From Levilactobacillus tongjiangensis (GTDB lineage Bacteria > Bacillota > Bacilli > Lactobacillales > Lactobacillaceae), in NCBI RefSeq assembly GCF_003946345.1, contig NZ_RHNY01000013.1:1-64000 (forward strand): DNA of 64,000 nucleotides. Direction: 5' to 3'. The notes below the pieces were generated by a model. The model did not search any database. It saw only the letters and a list, made by a program, of their open reading frames with translations, and was not told the DNA's origin. The translations under genes and the position numbers were made by a program. Of the stretch, positions 9,331-17,953 are shown piece after piece. Every line of letters begins with the position of its first letter. Within the stretch, counting starts at the first letter, position 1.

Positions 9331-11577
9331 CTAATGATCGTTTGCAGCGGCAATGAAACTAGAAATTAAGTTGGCTGGAACGCCTAGTGCAACGGCTGCA
9401 CGGAGTGGCATGTTAAGGAACATCTGATTTTGCATCAAGACCAGGTTACCCTCGTCATCCTTAATCGTTAAGAAGTTATTTGTGCGATCCTGTTCTGAAT
9501 CCAGAACGATGCGTTGGAAGAGGTCGCGTAATCTTGGTTCCTGGACAACTTGAGCAAAGTAGGTTTCGGATGTGACTGGTGCTGGTGAATTTTTGAAGTC
9601 CATGGTCAACTTCGTTTGAAGCCGGATGTCACGGGAAGATTCACCGATCATAATTTCGTAGTCACCGGTATCAGCTTCCCAGCGTTGCTTGGGTTCACAC
9701 CACCAACTAAAGTCACGACGATTCAATTTGAACGTGACTAACTTCGTTTCGTGAGGATCAATGCTCAGTTTTGTGAAGGCCCGTAACTCTTTGGTAGGCA
9801 TTGGCTTGTGCGTGGAATGGTTAGCAACGTAAAGTTGTGGTACAGCCTGGCCAATCCGGTCACCCGTGTTGGTAATACCGAAGGTGACGGTGGCGCCGTG
9901 TTCGTTTTGGTCAATGACCAACTTGGAGTATTCAAAGTTAGTGTAACTCAGTCCATGGCCAAACGGGAAGAGAACGTGCATTTCATGCGTATCGTAGTAT
10001 CGATAGCCCATGAAGATACCTTCTGTGTAGTATTCATGATGGGGATCTTGACCAAAGGTTGGTGCCATCGGTGTATCAGTTAAACGCCGGGGGAAAGTTT
10101 CCGTCAAGTGACCAGAGGGATTTACCGCACCGGTGATGATATCCCAGGTAGATTCACCGACTGATTCTCCGGCTAGGTACGTTTCAACGACCGCGGCCGT
10201 ACTGTGGACCCAAGGCATTTCTACCGCAGACCCATTTTGAAGAACGACCGTCGTGTGGGGGTTGAGTTTAGCAAGTTGGCCCACCAGATCACCTTGGTTT
10301 TCAGGAAGCATCAGTGAATTTTTATCAAAGCCCTCTGATTCGGCGCTTTCTGGATAACCTGCGAAAACAATGACGTGGTCCGCGCTTTTGGCAGCGTTGA
10401 GCGCTGCCTGCGCCAAAGTATCATCAGTTTCACTTTGATCTAAACGATACCCGGGATAGTAATCGGCTTTAAGCTCGCTATTTTTCAGCGCTGCTAACGG
10501 TGTTACCAAGTTGGTTGGGTTAACGTGTGAGCTACCAGATCCTTGATAGCGTGGCTTTTCAGCCAATTCACCAATTACAACAAGTTTGCCTTCGTGACCT
10601 GGTGTCAATGGCAATTCATTTGCGTGGTTCTTGAGCAAAACGATACTATCATCGGCAACCGTTCGAGCGAAGTTGTGATGTGCTTCGTGGTCGTAAGTAT
10701 TTGCTTTTTCAGCTGGTGCCCAATTATCGATAATGTGGAGTAAGTGACGGACAGATTTATTTAACGTTCCTTCGTCTAATTCACCGGTATCAATCGCACG
10801 AATGATTTCATCTACGGAAGCCTGGCCCTTACCAGGCATTTCCAAGTCCAGTCCTGCACGCAAGGCTTGGGGGTGATCGGCGACGGCTCCCCAGTCAGAC
10901 ATTACGGCGCCATGAAAGCCCCATTCATCCCGCAGAATGCTCCGTAAGAGTCGTTGGTTTTGAGAATTAAGGACACCGTTTATTTTATTATATGAGGTCA
11001 TAACGGTAGCGGGCAGTGCGGCCTTGACGACGATTTCAAATGTTCGTAAATAAAGCTCACGTAACGTTCGTTCCGACATATCACTGGAAGCCGTAAACCG
11101 CTGATTTTCTCGGTTGTTTGCGGCGAAATGTTTCACCGCCACACCGACGTGTTGGGATTGAACACCCTTTACGTAGGCGCTACCTAACTTACCGGCGACT
11201 AGTGGATCTTCTGAGAAGTATTCAAAGTTACGACCACCTAGAGGGGAGCGCTTAAGGTTGATACCGGGGCCTAATAATAGGCTCACTTGTTCAGCGCGTG
11301 CTTCCTCTCCTAAATGTTCTCCCATCTTCTGCAGGAGAGATTCGTTCCACGAACTAGCGCTGAGCGCCGCCGTGGGAAAGGCAATTGCTTGAATTGAGTC
11401 CGTGAAGTCAGCTTCGGAACCAGGCTTTTGTTTTCGGAGCCCCGACGGACCATCCGTCATCATCAAGGCAGGGATGCCTAGTCGCTTTACAGCGGCCGTG
11501 TACCAGTTATTCTTTCCAGAGACCAAAGCGGCCTTCTCAGGTAACGTCAGTGCAGCAAGCGTTCGTTCGATGTCCAT
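9331..11577 (-). CDS. Glycoside hydrolase family 3 beta-glucosidase
   Basis: Predicted cytoplasmic retaining beta-glycosidase that releases glucose or xylose from plant beta-glucosides. The 748-residue protein has no signal peptide. The N-terminal barrel has KHFAANNRENQR (substrate-binding Lys-His) and the nucleophile Asp in VMSDWGAV near residue 230. The alpha/beta sandwich domain has VIGELAEKPRYQGSGSSH. A fibronectin-III-like C-terminal domain begins near LYVANHSTHKP. The domain order and length fit BglB/BglX-like GH3 enzymes. It is monocistronic, with repeat R2 and its terminator at its 3' end. Exact sugar specificity is not determined by the sequence. Confidence 0.9.
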   Translation of the reverse strand: MDIERTLAALTLPEKAALVSGKNNWYTAAVKRLGIPALMMTDGPSGLRKQKPGSEADFTDSIQAIAFPTAALSASSWNESLLQKMGEHLGEEARAEQVSLLLGPGINLKRSPLGGRNFEYFSEDPLVAGKLGSAYVKGVQSQHVGVAVKHFAANNRENQRFTASSDMSERTLRELYLRTFEIVVKAALPATVMTSYNKINGVLNSQNQRLLRSILRDEWGFHGAVMSDWGAVADHPQALRAGLDLEMPGKGQASVDEIIRAIDTGELDEGTLNKSVRHLLHIIDNWAPAEKANTYDHEAHHNFARTVADDSIVLLKNHANELPLTPGHEGKLVVIGELAEKPRYQGSGSSHVNPTNLVTPLAALKNSELKADYYPGYRLDQSETDDTLAQAALNAAKSADHVIVFAGYPESAESEGFDKNSLMLPENQGDLVGQLAKLNPHTTVVLQNGSAVEMPWVHSTAAVVETYLAGESVGESTWDIITGAVNPSGHLTETFPRRLTDTPMAPTFGQDPHHEYYTEGIFMGYRYYDTHEMHVLFPFGHGLSYTNFEYSKLVIDQNEHGATVTFGITNTGDRIGQAVPQLYVANHSTHKPMPTKELRAFTKLSIDPHETKLVTFKLNRRDFSWWCEPKQRWEADTGDYEIMIGESSRDIRLQTKLTMDFKNSPAPVTSETYFAQVVQEPRLRDLFQRIVLDSEQDRTNNFLTIKDDEGNLVLMQNQMFLNMPLRAAVALGVPANLISSFIAAANDH

Positions 11578-11660
11578 ACGTTCAAATCCTTTCTACTAGT
11601 CAAACTTAATTCCAGTATACCGTTTTCCTAGAGGAGATGTTAGTGAGTCGGTTTTTTTCT

Positions 11661-11689
11661 TTGACAAACGATTGGCGATGGGGTAGATT
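11661..11689 (+). promoter_or_regulatory. Sigma-A type promoter of the cysteine leader-oppA unit
   Basis: TTGACA at 11661-11666 and TAGATT at 11684-11689, separated by 17 bases. It lies about 50 bases before the leader peptide start. Confidence 0.65.
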
Positions 11690-11739
11690 TAACTTTGTGC
11701 AATCCGTTTAATTACTAAAAATAAGGAGGGGAGACCACG

Positions 11740-11844
11740 ATGATGATGAACGCCAACCAAGTTCAAACGGTTTTAGCTGCATGTTGCGAATGTAACGTGT
11801 GCTTTTTGCGTTGCTCATATCGTGGACTTCCGGCTAAACCGTAG
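11740..11844 (+). CDS. Cysteine-rich 34-residue leader peptide
   Basis: Short open frame that begins with three Met codons (MMMNANQVQ) and has AAGGAGGGG seven bases upstream, a near-perfect ribosome site. Five Cys codons fall in eleven positions, in the order CCECNVCFLRC, and the peptide ends GLPAKP. A strong intrinsic terminator follows 33 bases after the stop, and then an oligopeptide-binding lipoprotein gene. Promoter, leader, Cys codon cluster and terminator fit a transcription attenuator that senses charged tRNA-Cys. A secreted or metal-binding micropeptide is the alternative, but there is no signal peptide. Confidence 0.7.
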   Translation: MMMNANQVQTVLAACCECNVCFLRCSYRGLPAKP

Positions 11845-11877
11845 CAATACATAACGACGACTCAGGTTGTCAGTGTA

Positions 11878-11921
11878 GCGGGTTACCTTTCACGATACGA
11901 GTGAAGGGTAACCCGCTTTTT
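11878..11921 (+). terminator. Attenuator terminator before oppA
   Basis: Stem GCGGGTTACCTTTCAC with GTGAAGGGTAACCCGC (one G-U pair), a five-base loop and a T-run. It lies between the leader peptide and the lipoprotein gene in the same transcript, so readthrough is needed to express oppA unless a second promoter exists near 11920-11970. Confidence 0.85.
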
Positions 11922-11986
11922 ATGCATAAAAATTGGATTTAGGGATTGCACACCACTAAATTTAAGGACAAGGGAGCAATGATTTT

Positions 11987-13627
11987 ATGAGAAAATGGAC
12001 CGGATTCGGACTCGTCGCAGCTGTAATGGCTTTAAGCCTGGGGTTAGCAGCTTGTGGCCAATCAGCTTCCTCAGCGAAGCCCACCCAAGAGTTACGCCTA
12101 CCTGCCACCGCACAGCTTGATACAATTGATTTAGCCAAGGCCACTGGTTATGGTCAAACTGGAAACGTGTTTGAAGGCTTTTATCGATTAGGAAAGAACG
12201 GCCAAGTAGCACCAGGCTTGGCGGATAAAGTTCAGGAGTCCAAGGACCAGAAGACCTGGACCTTTCACATTCGTGATAATGCGAAGTGGAGTAATGGCGA
12301 CAAAATTACTGCTCAAGATTTCGTTTATTCTTGGCGGCGGACGTTAACACCAGCCACCAAGTCTTCCTACACCAACATGTTCTCCGGTATCAAGAATGGA
12401 GATAAGATTATTGCGGGGAAGGCTGATCCTAGTACGATTGGGATTCGCGCCAAGAATCGGCAGACGGTAGTCGTTAAGCTGGATAGACCAATTGCCTACT
12501 TTAAGATTTTGATGGCATATCCCTTATTTGCCCCGCAAAACAAAAAGGTTATCGACAAATACGGTAAGAAGTATGCAACTAAATCAGAATACATGGTTTA
12601 CAGCGGTCCCTTCAAGATTACTAACTGGAGTGGTACGGGGAATACCTGGTCATTTGTGAAGAACAATCAGTACTGGGATAAGAACGTGGTTAAGCTGCAA
12701 AAAATCAAGTATCAGGTTGTGACTAACCCGCAGACGGGGCTGAGTCTGTATCAAAACAACAAGCTCGATTTTGCTAACCTGACCAATGAACAAGTTAAAA
12801 ACTATAAGAACGACAAGGCATTTAAAGAATATCCTTACTCCATTGTGATTCACCTGAAGTATAACTTCCAAGATGCCGATAAAGAAAAACGCCGAATCAT
12901 GAACAATCAAAATATTCGGCAAGCCATTGCATTGTCCATTAACCGCAGTCAGTTGACGAAGAAGGTTTTGGGCGACGGCTCCGTGACGCCAACCGGTTTC
13001 GTAGCTAGTGGTTTGGCTAAGGACCCCAAGACGGGGGAAGACTTTGCCAAGCAACAAACCGTTAAAAATTCCACTACCTACAATCCAAAATTGGCTCAAC
13101 AGAAATGGGCTCAAGGATTGAAGCAGTTGGGCATCAAGAAGGTCGACCTGAGCATCATGGCTGGAAACGATGATGCAGCTGCCAGCACGGTGACGCAATA
13201 TCTCAAAGGGGCTTTGGAAAAGAACTTGAAGGGCTTCGATTTGAAGATTCAAAACGTACCAGCGTCTGTTGCCCAGTCACGCGCAACTAGTGGAGACTTT
13301 GACCTTTATCTGTCACACTGGGGAGCTGACTTCAACGACCCAATTTCCTTCCTTCAAATTCCAGTCAGTTCCAATTCACTGAACTATGGTAAGTGGTCAA
13401 ACAAGCAATATGACCAACTGATCAATAAGGCGCAGAACCAGGATGCCGGTCAGCCAGAGGTTCGTTGGCAGGATATGGTTAAAGCAGCTAAGATGCTCAA
13501 CCAGACGCAGAGCTTCACGCCGCTTTATCAGGCTAATTATGCCTACCTCCAACGCAATACTGCCAAAGGCATCATTCACAACACGGCGGGAACGCAGTGG
13601 AGTTATAAGTACGCGTACATTAAGTAA
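11987..13627 (+). CDS. oppA: Oligopeptide ABC transporter substrate-binding lipoprotein (OppA/MppA type)
   Basis: Extracellular lipid-anchored binding protein of peptide ABC importers (SBP_bac_5 family). The 546-residue protein has a lipoprotein signal peptide with lipobox LAAC near residue 22. Family strings include NVFEGFYRLGKNGQVAPGLA, WTFHIRDNAKWSNGDKITAQD and SGPFKITNW. No permease or ATPase genes are adjacent, so it must share a transporter encoded elsewhere. The upstream Cys leader and attenuator suggest expression when cysteine is short, so its ligand may be Cys-containing peptides or glutathione; that is inference. A paralogue lies at 23244-24905. Confidence 0.9.
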   Translation: MRKWTGFGLVAAVMALSLGLAACGQSASSAKPTQELRLPATAQLDTIDLAKATGYGQTGNVFEGFYRLGKNGQVAPGLADKVQESKDQKTWTFHIRDNAKWSNGDKITAQDFVYSWRRTLTPATKSSYTNMFSGIKNGDKIIAGKADPSTIGIRAKNRQTVVVKLDRPIAYFKILMAYPLFAPQNKKVIDKYGKKYATKSEYMVYSGPFKITNWSGTGNTWSFVKNNQYWDKNVVKLQKIKYQVVTNPQTGLSLYQNNKLDFANLTNEQVKNYKNDKAFKEYPYSIVIHLKYNFQDADKEKRRIMNNQNIRQAIALSINRSQLTKKVLGDGSVTPTGFVASGLAKDPKTGEDFAKQQTVKNSTTYNPKLAQQKWAQGLKQLGIKKVDLSIMAGNDDAAASTVTQYLKGALEKNLKGFDLKIQNVPASVAQSRATSGDFDLYLSHWGADFNDPISFLQIPVSSNSLNYGKWSNKQYDQLINKAQNQDAGQPEVRWQDMVKAAKMLNQTQSFTPLYQANYAYLQRNTAKGIIHNTAGTQWSYKYAYIK

Positions 13628-13756
13628 TGACTAAAGGACAATTTATTTGTGCTCCGAAGACCCGGTATCACCAAAGTCGTTCGTGCTGGCCGCCGGTATG
13701 GTGAGCGATCCGCCGCTCATTGTTGTATCATGATGACAGAGGATGGTGACGAGACG

Positions 13757-14305
13757 ATGGCAATTGGACCAAATGACGGCCACGAGTGGATGACCAACGG
13801 CACCCAAGAATATCACGCGTACTTTGGCACGCCGACTCATGACGATCACGTCCTGTACGAGCTTCTAACGGTTGGCGTCTTTCAAGTTGGTTTGAGCTGG
13901 CAGGCGGCCGCGAGTAAATTACCCGTGTATCGTCGGCTATTTGCAGGGCTGAATCCGCAAGTCGTGGCTGGTTTTGAAGACGAGCTGGATGGTGAACGCA
14001 TTGCCCGGGACACTGACATGATCAGTAACGGACGCAAAATTCGGGCGACCATTCAGAATGCACGGGCAATCATTCAGGTACAACGGGAGTTTGGCAGCTT
14101 TGCCGATTATCTCTGGGCCTTCGTCAATGGGACGCCGTATCTGTTACCGGCTGTGACCCGGGATGAATTGACTAATCAATCGCCAATTGGGAAGGCGGTA
14201 GCCAAGGATTTAAAACATCGGGGGTTTAGTTTTGTTGGACCAGTCGTCACGCATATGTTTTTACTGGCGGCTGGAATTCTACGCGAGCAAGTTCTCGATG
14301 ACTAA
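13757..14305 (+). CDS. Divergent Tag-like DNA glycosylase
   Basis: About 182 residues, aligned over its whole length with the Tag protein at 2345 and E. coli Tag: QEYHAYFGTP, FQVGLSWQAAASKLP, DLWAFV-like DYLWAFVNGTP, and GFSFVGPVVTHMFLLAAG. It differs at key points. The Glu of the Tag pocket (LCLE) is Gly in LLTVG, and the zinc-binding Cys residues at both ends are missing. It may act on a different base or have lost 3-methyladenine activity. The start at ATG 13757 is the best fit to the family start, but its ribosome site is weak; ATG 13730 or 13733 are options. Confidence 0.72.
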   Translation: MAIGPNDGHEWMTNGTQEYHAYFGTPTHDDHVLYELLTVGVFQVGLSWQAAASKLPVYRRLFAGLNPQVVAGFEDELDGERIARDTDMISNGRKIRATIQNARAIIQVQREFGSFADYLWAFVNGTPYLLPAVTRDELTNQSPIGKAVAKDLKHRGFSFVGPVVTHMFLLAAGILREQVLDD

Positions 14306-14322
14306 GTGAAATTTGGATGAGA

Positions 14323-14353
14323 AAAAATAATGGCGACAATATTATTTTTTCGG
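14323..14353 (+). terminator. Terminator after the second tag-like gene
   Basis: AAAAAATAAT and ATTATTTTTT arms around a short loop, 18 bases past the stop codon. The stem is AT-rich, so confidence is moderate. Confidence 0.5.
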
Positions 14354-14416
14354 GCCAATATAGGTAAAGACCCGTGTTGTGGGCGTTAACATAAAAATAT
14401 TTATCCAAATTCGTTC

Positions 14417-14445
14417 TTGACACCGGATTAAAGTTGCATTAGACT
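14417..14445 (+). promoter_or_regulatory. Promoter of the met T-box operon
   Basis: TTGACA at 14417-14422 and TAGACT at 14440-14445 with 17-base spacing, just before the T-box leader. Confidence 0.6.
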
Positions 14446-14454
14446 TGCTATTAA

Positions 14455-14753
14455 ATTAAGCGATTGAAAACAATGTGATCAGGAGAGTAGCCTTCGTCAA
14501 TGGTTCTAAGAGAGCTCGCGATTTGCTGGAAGCGAGTAACCCACGGCGGGGTGAAGATGGCCTGAAATTAATTGGTATCACTGAGTCCTTAGGATGAGGT
14601 GGTAATGACTGGCACTCATTATCGTGCACGCACTTTAAGGCGTTAGCTGGCGAGTGTTAATGAGGAGCCAGCATTATTTTATATGCCGACTTAAATTAGA
14701 ATGGTACCACGACAAGTTCGTTTCTATTAATTTAGGAGCGGACTTTTTCTTTT
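14455..14753 (+). ncRNA. T-box riboswitch, probably methionine-specific
   Basis: Leader of about 300 bases. It holds the conserved T-box-like string AATGGTACCACG near 14699-14711, which pairs with the uncharged tRNA acceptor end. It also has a stem I region with GAGAGTAGCC and GCGATTTGCTGGAAGCGAG. A terminator with arms near AAGTTCG and CGGACTT is followed by a long T-run (14741-14750). A candidate ATG specifier is at 14557-14559 (AAGATGGCC). The downstream genes are a methionine ABC transporter, which agrees with tRNA-Met sensing. Confidence 0.85.
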
Positions 14754-14827
14754 GGTCATTGTTTGCAACCGTGGCGTTTAACTTTTGAGGATTTAGAAAT
14801 TATTGAAAAATAAAGGGGATTTTGAGT

Positions 14828-15640
14828 ATGAAGAAATCATTTAAACATTTTAGCTGGCTCCTATTATTATTGATTCCATTGTTAATCGTTGCCGGTTGTG
14901 GGAAGTCTAGTAGTTCCAGCAACAAGACTGTGAAGATTGGGATCATGGGTTCCGATGAAAAAATCTGGAAACCCATTCAATCTAAATTAAAGAAACAAGG
15001 TATCAACATCAAATTGGTGACCTTTACTGATTACAACCAGCCTAACGCTGCGTTGACCAACCATGAAATTGATTTGAACTCGTTCCAACACACGTACTTC
15101 ATGGATCAATGGAACAAGGCTCACAAGAGTAACATCGTTTCCATCGGGAAGACTGTTCGAGCACCACTACGGTTATACTCCAAGAAGGTTAAGAGTGTTT
15201 CAGCCATCAAGAAGGGTGACCAAATTACGATTCCTAACGACTCCACCAACGAAGGCCGGGCCTTACACTTGCTGCAATCAGCTGGTTTGATCAAGGTTGA
15301 TAGCAAGGTTGAATTACCTACGCCAAAGAACATCACGGAAAACAAGTTGAAATTAAAGATTACAGCTGTTGACGCTGCGCAAACACCACGTTCATTGTCT
15401 GATGCAACCGGTGCTGTTATCAACAACGAATTCGCCGCTGAAGCTAAGTTGCCTAATAAGGAAACTATCTTCAAGGAAAAGATCAACAAGGCTTCGATTC
15501 CTTACATCAACATCATCGCAACCAACAAGTCTGACAAGAACAACAAGACCTACAAGAAGATTGTGAAGGCTTACCAGACTGAAGCAACGAAGAAGTTGTT
15601 GAAGAAGTACTACCACGGCTTGACCATTCCAGCTTGGTAA
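14828..15640 (+). CDS. metQ: Methionine ABC transporter substrate-binding lipoprotein MetQ
   Basis: NLPA-family lipoprotein that captures methionine outside the cell. The start is ATG 14828 with AAAGGGGA upstream; an in-frame TTG six bases earlier is less likely. The signal peptide ends in the lipobox VAGC near residue 23. Family strings include KIGIMGSDEKIW, DLNSFQHTYFMDQW, ITIPNDSTNEGRALHLLQ and GAVINNEFA. The gene is the first after the T-box, and a 176-base gap separates it from metN. Ligand assignment rests on the T-box and on metN-metP. Confidence 0.92.
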   Translation: MKKSFKHFSWLLLLLIPLLIVAGCGKSSSSSNKTVKIGIMGSDEKIWKPIQSKLKKQGINIKLVTFTDYNQPNAALTNHEIDLNSFQHTYFMDQWNKAHKSNIVSIGKTVRAPLRLYSKKVKSVSAIKKGDQITIPNDSTNEGRALHLLQSAGLIKVDSKVELPTPKNITENKLKLKITAVDAAQTPRSLSDATGAVINNEFAAEAKLPNKETIFKEKINKASIPYINIIATNKSDKNNKTYKKIVKAYQTEATKKLLKKYYHGLTIPAW

Positions 15641-15816
15641 TCTAGTGATGGGATTAGCTGATTGTAGCCGTGGACAAAGTACCCGCCAACTTGCTATAGT
15701 AGACGGTGCTGTGATTTTTGAATCATAGGTAACAACAGTTAGTCAGTCTAAATGAATCAAAGTGTCATATATTATAGAAACAAAATGAAATTTGCCGGCA
15801 TTGGCGAGTAAGGAGA

Positions 15817-16887
15817 ATGAAGTCTGTGACTAACGAAGCGATTATTCAGTTAAAAGATATCGACGTGACCTTTCAGAACAAGGGTCAGACCGTAACGGCC
15901 GTGAAAAATGTGTCCTTGACGGTCAACCGCGGTGACATCTACGGTGTCGTCGGCTATTCTGGAGCGGGGAAAAGTACCCTCGTGCGGGTAATCAACCGCC
16001 TCCAACGGCCAACTGCCGGCACTGTCGAAGTCAGCGGTCAAAATATTCTAGATTTAAGTTCCAAGGAATTGCGGACCGCCCGGACTAAAATCGGCATGAT
16101 CTTTCAGCATTTTAACCTCATGACGTCCCGGACCATCGCGGACAATGTGGATTACCCATTGAAGGGTAGTAAGTTATCCCGTGCGGAACGGAAGCAAAAG
16201 GTTGCGCATTTACTGGACCTAGTCGGGTTGAGTGAAAAAGCGGAAGACTATCCGGCTCAGCTCTCTGGTGGTCAAAAGCAACGGGTTGCCATTGCACGGG
16301 CCTTAGCCAATGATCCCGAGATTCTGATCAGTGATGAAGCCACGAGTGCACTGGACCCCAAGACCACGTCCTCCATTTTGGAATTACTGAAACGGTTGAA
16401 CAAGGAATTGGGCCTCACCGTGGTGCTGATCACCCATGAAATGGAAGCCGTGAAGGAAATTTGTAACAAGGTAGCGGTCATGGACGCTGGTGAGATTATT
16501 GAACGTGGTGACTTGGTGACCATCTTCAGTAAGCCAGATAAGCCATTGACCCAAGACTTTATCAATACAGCCACGCAAATCAACCAGGCGATGGAAAAAA
16601 TTTACAAGCAAGCGGGAACGCTGGGCCTGGACGATCATCATATTCTGGTCCAACTGCAGTACGTTGGCGCAACTGCGGATGCCCCGTTGATTACGGAACT
16701 GTACAAGCGGTATTCAGTTGTTTCAAACATCCTGTATGGGAACGTTGAAATTCTTCAGGATACGCCATTGGGTAACTTGATTGTTGTTATGGCTGGTGAA
16801 CCCGACCAGTTGAATGAAGCCTGGACTTACTGTGAAGACGCTGGTATCAACGTCACACAACTCGATCCTAACTCGGAGGTGGCCTAA
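15817..16887 (+). CDS. metN: Methionine ABC transporter ATPase MetN
   Basis: ATPase of the methionine importer. It has Walker [10 protein letters not shown], signature [15 protein letters not shown], Walker [13 protein letters not shown] and the switch His in LITHEME. A C-terminal NIL domain from about residue 265 ([17 protein letters not shown]) is the regulatory methionine-binding domain typical of MetN. The ATG at 15817 lies only one base after AAGGAG; the in-frame GTG at 15826 has better spacing (10 bases) and may be the true start. It ends directly against metP. Confidence 0.94.
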   Translation: MKSVTNEAIIQLKDIDVTFQNKGQTVTAVKNVSLTVNRGDIYGVVGYSGAGKSTLVRVINRLQRPTAGTVEVSGQNILDLSSKELRTARTKIGMIFQHFNLMTSRTIADNVDYPLKGSKLSRAERKQKVAHLLDLVGLSEKAEDYPAQLSGGQKQRVAIARALANDPEILISDEATSALDPKTTSSILELLKRLNKELGLTVVLITHEMEAVKEICNKVAVMDAGEIIERGDLVTIFSKPDKPLTQDFINTATQINQAMEKIYKQAGTLGLDDHHILVQLQYVGATADAPLITELYKRYSVVSNILYGNVEILQDTPLGNLIVVMAGEPDQLNEAWTYCEDAGINVTQLDPNSEVA

Positions 16888-17562
16888 ATGTTAGCAAAAT
16901 ACTTTCCAAATGCGGTCACGATGAAGGGTGACTTCATTCAAGCAACGTGGGAAACACTGTACATGACGTTCTTCACCGCAGTGGTTGCCGGTATCATTGG
17001 GATGGCTATCGGGATCGGTCTGATTGTGACCCAACCCGGTGGTATCTTGGAAAACCGCGTTGTTTACAATATCTTGGATAAATTGGTTAACCTGTGTCGG
17101 TCAATTCCGTTCGTTATTTTGCTGGCCGTCATTGCACCGTTGACGCGGTTGATCGTTGAGACCGCTATTGGGACCACCGCAGCAATTGTGCCATTGGTCA
17201 TTGGTTCTGCACCATTTTACGCACGGCAGATTCAAAATGCCTTGGCTGAAGTTGACCGGGGTGTGATTGAAGCCGCCGAATCCGTTGGTTCTGGCCCAAT
17301 TGCCATTATCTTCCGGGTATACTTGCGCGAGGGCCTGCCGGATATTATTCGCTCATCCGTCCTAACGTTGATCAGTCTGATCGACTTGACGGCCATGGCC
17401 GGTGCTATCGGTGGTGGTGGTTTAGGGAACTTGGCCATTAACGTCGGGTACAGTCGATTTGAAAGTGACGTCACGGTTGGTGCAATGTTGATTATCTTAG
17501 TTATTGTCTTTGCCATTCAACTGATTGGGGATTTCTGGGCCCGTAAAGTTGATCATGCTTAG
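16888..17562 (+). CDS. metP: Methionine ABC transporter permease MetP/MetI
   Basis: Inner membrane permease with 224 residues and five predicted membrane spans. The family strings LVNLCRSIPFVILLAVIAPLTR, trimmed at RSIPFVILL, and the EAA loop VIEAAESVGSGPIAIIFRVYL region contact the ATPase. It starts with no gap after the metN stop; the GGAGG site lies inside the end of metN. A terminator follows at 17620. Confidence 0.94.
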   Translation: MLAKYFPNAVTMKGDFIQATWETLYMTFFTAVVAGIIGMAIGIGLIVTQPGGILENRVVYNILDKLVNLCRSIPFVILLAVIAPLTRLIVETAIGTTAAIVPLVIGSAPFYARQIQNALAEVDRGVIEAAESVGSGPIAIIFRVYLREGLPDIIRSSVLTLISLIDLTAMAGAIGGGGLGNLAINVGYSRFESDVTVGAMLIILVIVFAIQLIGDFWARKVDHA

Positions 17563-17619
17563 GGGTAATCGCTAGAGCTTAAGCCTGCTACGTCTTAGTC
17601 AGATGAATTTAGCAGTAAT

Positions 17620-17655
17620 AAATGAGTTTGGGATTAGTTCCCAAACTCATTTTGT
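17620..17655 (+). terminator. Terminator of the met transporter operon
   Basis: ATGAGTTTGGGA and TCCCAAACTCAT arms with a short loop and TTTT. The following 300 bases (17656-17953) hold no gene that I can support; a possible hairpin around GTTCC/GGAAC at 17740-17770 is of unknown meaning. Confidence 0.8.
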
Positions 17656-17953
17656 GATTTAGGGATACATCGAGTGGGTTAGAAGTTTCGATGACTGGGT
17701 TAGTTGCTGAATTTAGTAGTGCAAAGATGCTGTTAATAAAGGGTTCCTACCCGGTTCCAAAGGAACTTTCCACCCGGTTAAATTTGGTTAAAATATTTTT
17801 CGGACTGAATAAGGTTTTTGAGCTAAAATTAAAGAGTATGATGATGGTTAGTCGTTACCATCTTTGTCAGTGAATTCTAATAGACATTCGGTAAAATAAA
17901 TAGATTATGATGCATACCATTTTGGGGTGTGGGAGAGAAAGGATTATTCGGCT

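Noticed and set aside
12650-13252. Long minus-strand frame of 200 codons opposite oppA
   Set aside because: It lies wholly within the strongly supported oppA gene, has no ribosome site, and its composition mirrors the sense codons.
17691-17873. 60-codon frame between the met operon and the DMT transporter
   Set aside because: No ribosome binding site, no recognisable motif and an unlikely composition; it is probably chance.
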